A stretch of 64,000 nucleotides of DNA from assembly GCF_003731765.1 (NCBI RefSeq), contig NZ_MOAL01000003.1, positions 186,001 through 250,000 of the forward strand, given 5' to 3'. The translations under genes and the position numbers were made by a program. The notes beneath the pieces are model-generated. The model did not search any database and was not told the DNA's origin. It saw only the letters and a list, made by a program, of their open reading frames with translations. The stretch is from Pseudomonas chlororaphis. Its GTDB lineage: Bacteria; Pseudomonadota; Gammaproteobacteria; Pseudomonadales; Pseudomonadaceae. Below are positions 55,521-63,176 of this stretch, piece after piece (position 1 is the first letter of the stretch; every line of letters begins with the position of its first letter).

Positions 55521-56327
55521 CTAGACGTGGTAGGTGCTGTCGGGCACATCGGTGATGAACATGTGGCCGGGCGCATGGGTGATCGCGAAGGGTACACCCG
55601 AGGCCGCCACTGCCGCCTGGGGCGTCACACCGCAGGCCCAGAACACCGGGACCTCGCCCGGCTCGATGCGCACGGCATCGCCATAGTCGGGTCGGCTCAG
55701 GTCCTGGATACCCAACAGTGCCGGCTCACCGATGTGCACCGGGGCGCCGTGGACCGAGGGGTAGCGCCCGGAAATCCCGCTGGCCTCGGCCACGCGATCG
55801 GCCGGGATCGGCCGCATCGACACCACCATTTCACCTTGCAGGCGTCCCGCCGGGCGGCAGGCGCGGTTGGTCCGGTACATCGGCACGTTGCAGCCGTCCG
55901 CGATATGCCGCACTTCGATACCGGCCTCTTGCAAGGCGGTTTCAAAGGTGAAGCTGCAGCCAATCAAGAACGCCACCATATCGTCGTGTTCGGCCCAGGC
56001 CTGGGTGGCATCGCTGACTTCCTCGACCATTTTGCCATCACGCCAGATGCGATACAGGGGGATGTCGGTGCGCAGGTCGGCGCCTTCCGCCAACAGGGTC
56101 CTTGGGCTGCCGGCATCGCTGACGTCGAGGATCGGGCAGGCTTTCGGGTTGCGCTGGGCGTACAGCAGAAAGTCGTAGGCCCATTCGCGTGGCAAGGCGA
56201 TCAGGTTGGCCTGGGTCATGCCCGGGGCAATGCCGGCCGTGGGTGTGATCAGGCCGCCACGGTAAGTTTTGCGTGCTTCCTGGGCCGCGGCGATGGCCGC
56301 CTGACGGGCGCGGGCGAGGGCATTCAT
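55521..56327 (-). CDS. DUF1445 / D-glutamate-cyclase-like putative hydro-lyase
   Basis: A 268-residue protein of the DUF1445 family (Pfam PF07286). Characteristic segments are [23 protein letters not shown], [32 protein letters not shown] and [19 protein letters not shown]. The mammalian D-glutamate cyclase shares this domain and interconverts D-glutamate and 5-oxo-D-proline, which fits the surrounding oxoprolinase genes; B. subtilis YcsI is in the same cluster position. Its start overlaps the pxpA stop. The function here is family-based inference. Confidence 0.8.
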   Translation of the reverse strand: MNALARARQAAIAAAQEARKTYRGGLITPTAGIAPGMTQANLIALPREWAYDFLLYAQRNPKACPILDVSDAGSPRTLLAEGADLRTDIPLYRIWRDGKMVEEVSDATQAWAEHDDMVAFLIGCSFTFETALQEAGIEVRHIADGCNVPMYRTNRACRPAGRLQGEMVVSMRPIPADRVAEASGISGRYPSVHGAPVHIGEPALLGIQDLSRPDYGDAVRIEPGEVPVFWACGVTPQAAVAASGVPFAITHAPGHMFITDVPDSTYHV

Positions 56328-57094
56328 GGGCGATCTCCAGCAAAAGGCCGCAGGGACAGGTTGGCGTTTTCCAGCACTCGGCGCAGTTCGCGGGCCATTT
56401 CCACGGCGGCGGGGCTGTCGCCATGGACACAGATCGAGTCGGCCTGGATGCGCGTTCGGCTGCCATCGATGGCTTCGATGGTGCCGTCTTCCACCAGGCG
56501 CAGCATGCGTTGGGCCACGAGCTTGGGGTCGTGCAGCACGGCCCCGGGCTCGCGCCGCGAAACCAGGGTGCCCTGGGGCGTGTAGGCACGGTCCGCGAAA
56601 GCTTCGGCGACACACTGCAAACCTTCGTTGCGTGCCAGCTCAATCAGCTCGGAACCGGCCAGGGCCACGAGCACCAGCGTGGGGTCGATGGCACGGATGG
56701 CCTCGATCACCGCCAGCGCCTGGCGGCGGTCGTGGGCAATGGTGTTGTACAGGGCGCCGTGGGGTTTCACGTAGCGCACCGAGGTGCCGGCGGCCTTGGC
56801 CAGGCCTTGCAGCGCACCGATCTGGTAAATCACGTCTGCGGTCAGCTCATCACTGGCCACGTCCATGTTCCGTCGGCCGAAGCCCACTTTGTCCGGGTAG
56901 GCGACATGGGCACCGATGGTGACATTCTTGGCCACCGCGGCTTTCAGGGTCCGCAGGATGCCGGCCGGGTCGCCGGCGTGGAAACCGCACGCGACGTTGG
57001 CGCTGGTCACCACATCGAGCATCGCTGCATCGTCGCCCATGCTCCAGGCGCCGAAGCTTTCTCCCAGGTCGCTGTTAAGGTCAATTGCACGCAT
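56324..57094 (-). CDS. pxpA: 5-oxoprolinase subunit PxpA (LamB/YcsF family)
   Basis: A 256-residue PxpA. Diagnostic motifs: [14 protein letters not shown] at the start, [37 protein letters not shown] and ICVHGDSP. PxpA is the likely hydrolytic subunit. The ATG at 57092-57094 has CCGGAG upstream. It is followed by DUF1445 (four-base overlap) and preceded by the NRAMP-like transporter 20 bases upstream, so the cluster should be one transcript. Confidence 0.95.
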   Translation of the reverse strand: MRAIDLNSDLGESFGAWSMGDDAAMLDVVTSANVACGFHAGDPAGILRTLKAAVAKNVTIGAHVAYPDKVGFGRRNMDVASDELTADVIYQIGALQGLAKAAGTSVRYVKPHGALYNTIAHDRRQALAVIEAIRAIDPTLVLVALAGSELIELARNEGLQCVAEAFADRAYTPQGTLVSRREPGAVLHDPKLVAQRMLRLVEDGTIEAIDGSRTRIQADSICVHGDSPAAVEMARELRRVLENANLSLRPFAGDRP

Positions 57095-57114
57095 CTGAAT
57101 AATCTCCGGTTAAA

Positions 57115-58347
57115 TCACGCTGCGCCGATGAACGCAAAGATGGCACCTGCCGACTTGTAAGCCATGAACCACGACAGCAGGCAAGTCAGGATGCCCAGCA
57201 CCAGCAACCAGCGAGGGTAGTGATAGCCGTCCATCAGGTCGGAACGGCGCCAGCCCACATACATGAAGATGCTCAGGCCCAGCGGCAGGATCAGGCCGTT
57301 GAAGCCGCCCGCGAAGACCAGCAGGGCCGCCGGTGGCTTGCCCAGCACCATATAAACAATCAGCGAAATGACAATGAAAACAACGGTGGCCAGGTGGCGC
57401 ACCCGCTCAGTAATACGCTTCGAGAACACGGTGATAAAGGACATCGAGGTGTAAGACGCACCGATTACACTGCTGATCCCCGCCGCCCACAGCACCAGGC
57501 CGAACATCATCATGCCGATGTTGCCGGCAGCCGCCTGGAACGCTTGGCCCGCAGGGTTGGCGCCTTTGCCCGACACGTCGATGACCACGCCGCTGGCCAC
57601 GACCCCGAGAATCGCCAGGAACAGAACGTAGCGGGCGACGCCGGTGACCAGGATGCCGGTCAGCGCGGCCTTGGAGACGGCCTCGATATTTTCCACGCCC
57701 ACGGTGCCGCGATCGAGTAAGCGGTGCGCGCCGGCGTAGGTGATGTAGCCGCCCACGGTGCCACCGACGATGGTGGTGATGGAGGCGAAGTCGATGAAGT
57801 CAGGCCACACCGATTGACGCAGGGCTTCGCCCAACGGCGGATGGGTCGCGAAGGCGGCGAACAGGATCAGGCACACCTTAAGGATGCCCAGGCCCATCAT
57901 GATGCGGTCCATGGCAATGCCGGCGCGGTGGGACGAGAAAATCGCGATGGCCAGCAGCGCGCTCAACGCACCTCCCCATTTCGGGTCCAGGCCGGTCAAG
58001 GCATTCAAGCCCAGGCCCGCGCCGGCAATGTTGCCTAGCATGAACACCAGGCCGCCACACAGCACCAATAACGTCAGCAGGTAGCCACTCCCCGGGATGG
58101 CCGCGTTGGCCAGGTCCGCCGCGCGCATTTTGGTCAGCGACACGATGCGCCAGACGTTCAGCTGCACGACGAAGTCGATCAGGATCGAAGCCAGAATACC
58201 GAACGCAAACGCAGCACCCAGGGTCGCGGTGAACGTCGCCGTTTGGGTCAGGAAACCTGGCCCAATGGCGGACGTGGCCATCATGAATATGGCGGCGACC
58301 AAAGAGGCGCGCCGCGCTTTTGTGAACTCTTGAGTGGTCTGTGTCAC
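57115..58347 (-). CDS. NRAMP-family transporter of the oxoproline cluster
   Basis: A 410-residue protein with about eleven membrane helices. NRAMP-type helix 1 is SAIGPGFLTQTATFTATLGAAFAFG; the metal-binding DPGN motif of true NRAMPs is replaced by GPGFLTQT, so metal transport is doubtful. B. subtilis YcsG, encoded with pxpA (ycsF) and ycsI, is the analogue. It may import 5-oxoproline or a related organic acid. The GTG at 58345-58347 follows TAGGAATGATGCC and is preferred over a longer frame starting at 58398. Confidence 0.85.
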   Translation of the reverse strand: MTQTTQEFTKARRASLVAAIFMMATSAIGPGFLTQTATFTATLGAAFAFGILASILIDFVVQLNVWRIVSLTKMRAADLANAAIPGSGYLLTLLVLCGGLVFMLGNIAGAGLGLNALTGLDPKWGGALSALLAIAIFSSHRAGIAMDRIMMGLGILKVCLILFAAFATHPPLGEALRQSVWPDFIDFASITTIVGGTVGGYITYAGAHRLLDRGTVGVENIEAVSKAALTGILVTGVARYVLFLAILGVVASGVVIDVSGKGANPAGQAFQAAAGNIGMMMFGLVLWAAGISSVIGASYTSMSFITVFSKRITERVRHLATVVFIVISLIVYMVLGKPPAALLVFAGGFNGLILPLGLSIFMYVGWRRSDLMDGYHYPRWLLVLGILTCLLSWFMAYKSAGAIFAFIGAA

Positions 58348-58413
58348 GGCATCATTCCTACGGTGAGAGATACCTGGGCTGAGCAATGAGCATGCCAAGA
58401 CTCAAACATCACC

Positions 58414-58532
58414 CCTACAATGTAGGTGCATCAAGCGTTTATTGTTGAACAATCCATATATTTTGAGTGAGTCATTTGCACCAAGTTGTTACTTCAAAAC
58501 CCAGCGGTGCTACTTAATGAAGCACGCTTCAT
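58414..58532. promoter_or_regulatory. divergent control region of the oxoproline cluster with three palindromes
   Basis: Between the NRAMP-like gene and the GntR gene there are three candidate operators: cctaca-a-tgtagg (58414-58426), attgtt-g-aacaat (58441-58453) and atgaagc-ac-gcttcat (58517-58532). Any could bind the GntR regulator; the first two lie nearer the transporter gene. Which one is functional cannot be told from sequence. Confidence 0.5.
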
Positions 58533-58602
58533 GCTTGATCCTTGTGCCCTGCACTAAGCTCTGATGGAATACCGGCGCGGTTTTTCTCATCCTGGATCTT
58601 TT

Positions 58603-59268
58603 ATGAACGACGCCTCTCCCGCTCTTCCTCGCACACTGGGAGAAACCATTACCCAAGAGATACGCCGAATGCTGGTCGAGGGTGAGCTGGTACCCGGCCA
58701 ACGCCTGTCAGAAGCCGCCCTTGCCGAAAATCTGGATATCTCTCGCAACACCTTGAGAGAGGCGTTCAGGGTCCTGACTCGCGAGGGCTTGCTCAAGCAC
58801 GAACCCAACCGTGGGGTGACCGTGGCAGAGCCGGACATGGGCTCGATCATCGACATCTACAGGGTGCGCCGCTTCATCGAATGCAAAGCGATCGCCCAGG
58901 GTTATCCCCAGCATCCAGGCACACTGCACATGCGCGAAGCGGTCGAATCCGGCGTCCGCGCGCGGGAAACCAAAGACTGGGTGGCGGTCGGCACCGCCAA
59001 CATGATGTTCCACAAAGCAATCGTCGAACTCGCCGACAGCCCACGCCTGGTGGTGTTCTACGGCCAGATCTCGGCCGAATTGCGACTCGCCTTCGGGCTG
59101 CTCAACGACCCGCAGTTCCTGCACCTGCCGTTCCTCGACATGAACGCCTCGATTCTCCAATGCCTGGAAGAAGGCCGGCCCAACGACGCCGCCACCATGC
59201 TCGAGAGCTACCTGGTGCAATCGGAACGCACCGTCTTGGCGGCGTATGAGCGTAGTACCAAGCGGTAG
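58603..59268 (+). CDS. GntR/FadR-family (FCD) regulator of the oxoproline cluster
   Basis: A 221-residue regulator: winged HTH (GETITQEIRRMLVEGELVPG, then AENLDISRNTLREAFRVLTREGLL) and an all-helical FCD effector domain from about 80 with metal-ligand-like residues (MMFHKAIVELADSP). It is divergent from the transporter-pxp operon, so autorepression and control of that operon are likely; the ligand may be 5-oxoproline. I used the ATG at 58603; an ATG at 58564 in frame is also possible and neither has a good ribosome site. Confidence 0.85.
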   Translation: MNDASPALPRTLGETITQEIRRMLVEGELVPGQRLSEAALAENLDISRNTLREAFRVLTREGLLKHEPNRGVTVAEPDMGSIIDIYRVRRFIECKAIAQGYPQHPGTLHMREAVESGVRARETKDWVAVGTANMMFHKAIVELADSPRLVVFYGQISAELRLAFGLLNDPQFLHLPFLDMNASILQCLEEGRPNDAATMLESYLVQSERTVLAAYERSTKR

Positions 59269-59340
59269 ACGATTTGATGGGGGGCTTACTACGGTGAGGT
59301 CAGGCTGCGCTCTTATTGTTGCAGGAGTTGCCCGTAGTAC

Positions 59341-59448
59341 ATGCAGCAGACGGTCAGAAGTGGACACCTGGATGCCACCGACCTTTACATCGCCTTGGAA
59401 GAGATCGCATTGGCCAACCCAAAACGCACCTTGAGCAAACGCGGCTAG
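59341..59448 (+). other. 35-codon small ORF or gene remnant
   Basis: The frame from ATG 59341 encodes a peptide with a coding-like segment GHLDATDLYIALEEIALANP and stops at 59448. GCAGGAG lies about 14 bases upstream, too far for a good ribosome site. It may be the tail of a lost gene or a small protein. I do not recognise it. Confidence 0.25.
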
Positions 59449-59509
59449 GCGCGTTCACGCCCTTATAGTCGACTCTATTGCCGACCGTACTTCCCGGAGG
59501 CTTTTCCCA

Positions 59510-60379
59510 GTGTCTGACATGCCGACCAACGTCGCTTACACAAAACGCTTCAACGCCGTACTCGCCTACATTGATGCCCATCTCGAAGGTGACCTGTCGG
59601 TGAAGACGTTGAGCCATGTGGCGAACTTTTCGGCGTTTCACTTCCATCGGCAATTCACCGCGTTCGTAGGAGTGTCTGTCTCGCGTTATGTGCAACTGAT
59701 GCGGCTACGGCGCGCGGCACATCGCCTGGCCTCCCTCGCGGATCACTCGGTACTGGACGCCGCACTCGGTGCCGGCTTTGAAAGTCCCGAGGCATTTTGC
59801 AGGGCGTTCAGGCGGGCGTTCGGTATGACGCCGAGTGCGTTCAGGAAGGAACCGAACTGGCAGGTCTGGAGTACGGTGTTCGCAATCCCTCACTTTTCCA
59901 GGACCATCATCATGCAAGTACGAATCGTGGAGTTCCCTGAAGTCAGGGTCGCAACGCTTGAGCACTGCGGACCCGCCGGGCTCGTCAATGAGAGCGTATG
60001 CAAGTTCATCGAGTGGCGTATGCAGAGCGGACAGTCGCCGGTGGCATCGAGTCGCACCTTTGGCATTCCCTATGGCAACCCCGATACGACACCTCCACAA
60101 GAATTCCGCTTCGCAATCTGCGGCGAGATTCACGAGGCCGTGGCGTCGAATGCGTTCGGTGTGCACGAGATCGTCATTCCTGGCGGTCGCTACGTCGTGG
60201 TGCGACACACGGGGTCACCGGACCACATCGGCGAAACGATCTATCCGATTTACCGCGATTGGCTTCCGGCCAGTGGAGAGGAACTTCGTGACCAGCCGCT
60301 GTTCTTTCATTACCTGAGCGCCTATCCCGAGACACCGCAGGATCAGTGGGAAACTGATGTGTATGTTCCGCTGCAATAG
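59510..60379 (+). CDS. AraC-family regulator with GyrI-like ligand domain
   Basis: A 289-residue protein. Residues about 8-112 hold the double HTH of AraC proteins (VKTLSHVANFSAFHFHRQF and GFESPEAFCRAFRRAFGMTPS). Residues about 135-289 form a GyrI-like/SOUL-related small-molecule domain (MQVRIVEFPEVRVATLEHCG to WETDVYVPL), the Rob/SoxS-with-GyrI layout typical of multidrug sensors. GTG at 59510 has CGGAGG upstream; an ATG nine bases later is the alternative. It lies just outside the island boundary. The targets are unknown. Confidence 0.88.
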   Translation: MSDMPTNVAYTKRFNAVLAYIDAHLEGDLSVKTLSHVANFSAFHFHRQFTAFVGVSVSRYVQLMRLRRAAHRLASLADHSVLDAALGAGFESPEAFCRAFRRAFGMTPSAFRKEPNWQVWSTVFAIPHFSRTIIMQVRIVEFPEVRVATLEHCGPAGLVNESVCKFIEWRMQSGQSPVASSRTFGIPYGNPDTTPPQEFRFAICGEIHEAVASNAFGVHEIVIPGGRYVVVRHTGSPDHIGETIYPIYRDWLPASGEELRDQPLFFHYLSAYPETPQDQWETDVYVPLQ

Positions 60380-60471
60380 CGGAGCAAGCAGCTTTCGACC
60401 CTGACGGACATTGACGAGTGTCCGCGCAGCCATGTGACAGGTTCTAGGGGGAGTTTCCAAACCCCAGAAAC

Positions 60472-60508
60472 AACAAAGCCCTCGTATTTCTACGAGGGCT
60501 TTGTTTTG
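60472..60508. terminator. 15-bp perfect hairpin, probably the original tRNA terminator
   Basis: aacaaagccctcgta / tacgagggctttgtt with a four-base loop and T-rich flanks on both strands. It lies 93 bases past the AraC-type gene and directly beside the tRNA 3'-end-like fragment. On the minus strand it stands where a tRNA terminator would be. Confidence 0.85.
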
Positions 60509-60510
60509 TA

Positions 60511-60532
60511 TGGTGCGGCACCAGGAGTCGAA
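60511..60532 (-). repeat. tRNA 3'-end fragment, candidate island attachment site
   Basis: On the minus strand the sequence reads ttcgactcctggtgccgcac followed by ca. This is a T-loop (TTCGACT), T-stem half (CCTGG), acceptor strand and CCA of a tRNA. It is one base short of a perfect acceptor arm; from memory it resembles the tRNA-Thr end tggtgccggcacca with a G or C missing. There is no tRNA 5' part, and the sequence to its right changes to AT-rich DNA. This is what a direct-repeat end of an island integrated in a tRNA gene looks like. Confidence 0.6.
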
Positions 60533-60859
60533 TGAATTGGTAACTACTTGAATTTATTAGATATTGTACTGGTAGCTACTAAATTTTATCTCTTTGAATA
60601 CCCTTTTTGGCTGCTTCTATTGTGTAGTTGTTATGGGCTTAATTATATCTAGGTCTGCGTGGTGATGTCGCATGCGAGTAAGAATATACGTTTGGTAGTA
60701 TAAATAAGATGAGGCAGGCTCTACGTCAGTTTCTACTGTCCTTGGTGTTCGGAGATCTATGGCTTAAATTTAATTGCTATATTTATCATTGCTTTAGCTT
60801 GATTCAGAATCAAGCCGTGGGCCAGTTTGCAATTTATTGCAGTACTGGCCGGCTAGAAG
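60533..60859. other. AT-rich intergenic region, no gene seen
   Basis: About 330 bases of AT-rich sequence between the tRNA-like fragment and the ATPase gene. One short frame (60709-60906, plus) has no ribosome site and overlaps the ATPase end, so I do not call it. No integrase is present on this side. Confidence 0.6.
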
Positions 60860-62719
60860 TTAACTGTGTGACCGGGTTTTCCACTCTGCTGGAATCAAAG
60901 CGTTAGCCTCTCGGAATTCAGGCAGTACATGTACGTTTTTCAAGTCTTTAAACACGTCGACTGGCACATGCTCGAGTATGATCATCTGGAATTCCGTTTT
61001 GTGCTTCGATTTCATGCGGTTTATGAAATTGTCTAACATCACGAAAGCTTTACTAACCCGAGCTGCATCAGAGCTTTTTAGATGAATATCATCTTTGACC
61101 TTTTCTTCACCGTAGTACGGGCGACTAGGTTGGTCTATGAAAAGAAAGCTTGGTACAAAGCGAGAACTATTGGCTGCCGAAGCTTCATGCAAAGCAAGGA
61201 ACAGAATCAAATGCATGAACATATGGTTGGAACTGCTGCCGACGTTTTCGATAAGTGAAGACTGAGGCTTTCTAAGCTGTAAGACATTGTGTTTAAAGCT
61301 GAATGCCGGGTGCCAAGTAATGTAGTTGTCCATGACGAAATCGGCTTCTACCAGCAAGGCTTGTGCAATATCATCTATTTGACGATTAACGTTTTGTCGG
61401 ACCTCGACTACGTCATGTACATTGATCTCGTCAGCTAACTCCTGCAAATCGGCGATTTTACCGCTATAGCTTTCTCTGTCATCGCTTGAGACTTCATGAT
61501 ATGACTCTAGCTTTGCCTCTATTCTTCCTATAAATCTAGCGTGATCAATCGCTGTTTCAAATGATTTGATCTGCTGTGGTAGAGAGTCGATGACTTCTTG
61601 GTGTTCTTTTTTCTCAGTTTCTAAGCTTCTCAGCATGGTTGCCACTTGTGTGTCCACGGGTTGCTTAGTGGCGGTGGCTAACTTTAGCGCTCGTAAATCA
61701 GCATTTAAACCGTTCATCAGATCATCAAAGATTTCCGTTTTGATTAACTGATCTGCTTGGTTTAACAACGTTTCAAGCGGTTTTAAGCTGTCGAGCGTGA
61801 CTTTAAGTGTCGCTTTGTACTGTTTATGCTCATCAGTGAACTCACGCAGCTTTCGCATTTTTCGATTGAGTTCAAACATTTTTGCTTTGGCGTCGGCATA
61901 GCGTTTCGCGTCTTGGCCAGATGCCTCTGGCGAAGGACAACTATCTACAATGCCTTTCAGAAAGTTTATATCGACAACTTTTGGGACTTTGTCGATTAAA
62001 CCATACTCGGCGGCAGTAGCCGCGATTTTTCTCGCTTCACCCTCGAACAAACTCTTTCCATTTGAGAGTTTGTCCTTCTTTTTTTCTAAATTTTCAATCT
62101 GTCGCAGTATGTCTTTTTTTCGTTCCCGAGCTCCGATGTTGTCAAGAGTATCGATACCTAGGCTGAGGTCAAGAACTTGAGGAAGGGCTACGCGATATCG
62201 GTCTTTTTGCTGGTTGTCAAAATACACTTCGCTGTTTGTAATAGTGTTTTCCGATATGGTGTTCATTAGCATGAAATACCGGAATGACATCTGGGTACCC
62301 TGCTTGAGACCACGGCCTCCCCAAAGCACAACGCTGCTATCTAATCCAAATTCTGCTTGAAGAATGGCTTTGATATCATCACTTTTTGCATTTGCCTCAG
62401 GAACTACAGGAAGTGCACCGATGCCGGAGAAATAGAGTTGATCAGATACGGTTTGAGCAGTTGGACTTTTTCTGGCAATCACCAGCGTCTTATCGTTAAT
62501 GTAGAACTTAAGACCATACCATGCGACGTTATCATTAATTACATCGTGAGGAAGTTTGTGTTCGCTAGACAGAAGGCAGTAGTCAATAATATGCAGAAGA
62601 GAAGTTTTACCGCGACTGCTGCCGCCTGTCAGAACGTTGATCTTGCCGCGTTCAAAATCAACGTCGCGTATTTCTCCATATTTAGACCATAGGCGAATTT
62701 TATCAATTCCAAATTTCAC
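60860..62719 (-). CDS. DUF3732-type Rad50/SMC-like ATPase of an ABC three-component system
   Basis: A 619-residue ATPase. Walker A is G32-GSSRGKTS; a long helical, probably coiled-coil region spans about 195-460; the ABC signature-like segment NVGSSSNHMFMHLILFLALHE lies near 490-515 (key part GSSSNHM...HL), and Walker B is FLFIDQPSRPYYG with DQ in place of the usual DE, as in DUF3732 proteins. It is the ATPase of the ABC-3C class, predicted to sense nucleic acid or nucleoprotein changes and control an effector. The start overlaps the middle gene stop (ATGA). Codon use is far more AT-rich than in the core genes. Confidence 0.85.
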   Translation of the reverse strand: MKFGIDKIRLWSKYGEIRDVDFERGKINVLTGGSSRGKTSLLHIIDYCLLSSEHKLPHDVINDNVAWYGLKFYINDKTLVIARKSPTAQTVSDQLYFSGIGALPVVPEANAKSDDIKAILQAEFGLDSSVVLWGGRGLKQGTQMSFRYFMLMNTISENTITNSEVYFDNQQKDRYRVALPQVLDLSLGIDTLDNIGARERKKDILRQIENLEKKKDKLSNGKSLFEGEARKIAATAAEYGLIDKVPKVVDINFLKGIVDSCPSPEASGQDAKRYADAKAKMFELNRKMRKLREFTDEHKQYKATLKVTLDSLKPLETLLNQADQLIKTEIFDDLMNGLNADLRALKLATATKQPVDTQVATMLRSLETEKKEHQEVIDSLPQQIKSFETAIDHARFIGRIEAKLESYHEVSSDDRESYSGKIADLQELADEINVHDVVEVRQNVNRQIDDIAQALLVEADFVMDNYITWHPAFSFKHNVLQLRKPQSSLIENVGSSSNHMFMHLILFLALHEASAANSSRFVPSFLFIDQPSRPYYGEEKVKDDIHLKSSDAARVSKAFVMLDNFINRMKSKHKTEFQMIILEHVPVDVFKDLKNVHVLPEFREANALIPAEWKTRSHS

Positions 62720-63174
62720 AATTGCACCCGTAAATTTAGATATAGTTCTTCTTCGGAAGATTTGAGAAGGTGAGAAATTTCTTTAGAGGCGTTTGAGATA
62801 AGTTCTGAGCGCTTTCCAAGGGCTGGGCTTGCCTCAAATATTTTAGTTTGTGAGATATTGCCGTCGTAAGATATTAGGCCCAATTCATGTAAGATCTGCA
62901 GGCCGTTAATCGTATGGGTTAAACTGGCATGGTAACGTTGATTAAAATTGTGTACGAAGTCGGGCCTTACAGCAGACAGTGAGGAGATTTCCCGTGAGCG
63001 AGTATTACCGTTTGCTAAATATTTTATGGTTGGGGTGTGCATTACAAAAGGCATTATGAGTAATGCTTTAGAAAGACTAAGGCAATGGGAATGGTTAAGA
63101 GTCATGCCGATGGCCACCGCTGCGATGCCGGAGTTGTTGTACCCGCTCCAAGTCAGGATGCTTTTTTCGCTCAT
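62716..63174 (-). CDS. ABC three-component system middle protein
   Basis: A 152-residue protein placed between the ATPase and the third gene. Its pattern (GIAAVAIGMTLNHSHCLSLSKALLIMPFVMH, and SSLSAVRPDFVHNFNQRYHASL) resembles the middle component family; the features that count are the Leu/Ser-rich helix followed by FNQRY. Middle components are thought to bridge the ATPase and effector. The ATG at 63172-63174 lies two bases after the upstream stop; an in-frame start at 63204 would lie inside the third gene. Assignment rests mainly on gene order and size. Confidence 0.7.
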   Translation of the reverse strand: MSEKSILTWSGYNNSGIAAVAIGMTLNHSHCLSLSKALLIMPFVMHTPTIKYLANGNTRSREISSLSAVRPDFVHNFNQRYHASLTHTINGLQILHELGLISYDGNISQTKIFEASPALGKRSELISNASKEISHLLKSSEEELYLNLRVQL

Positions 63175-63176
63175 GT

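Noticed and set aside
60511..60532. complete tRNA gene at the island boundary
   Set aside because: Only the T-loop and acceptor end are present; no anticodon or D arm can be built from the adjacent AT-rich sequence.
60709..60906. 65-codon plus-strand frame in the AT-rich gap
   Set aside because: No ribosome site, overlaps the end of the ATPase gene, and no recognisable sequence.
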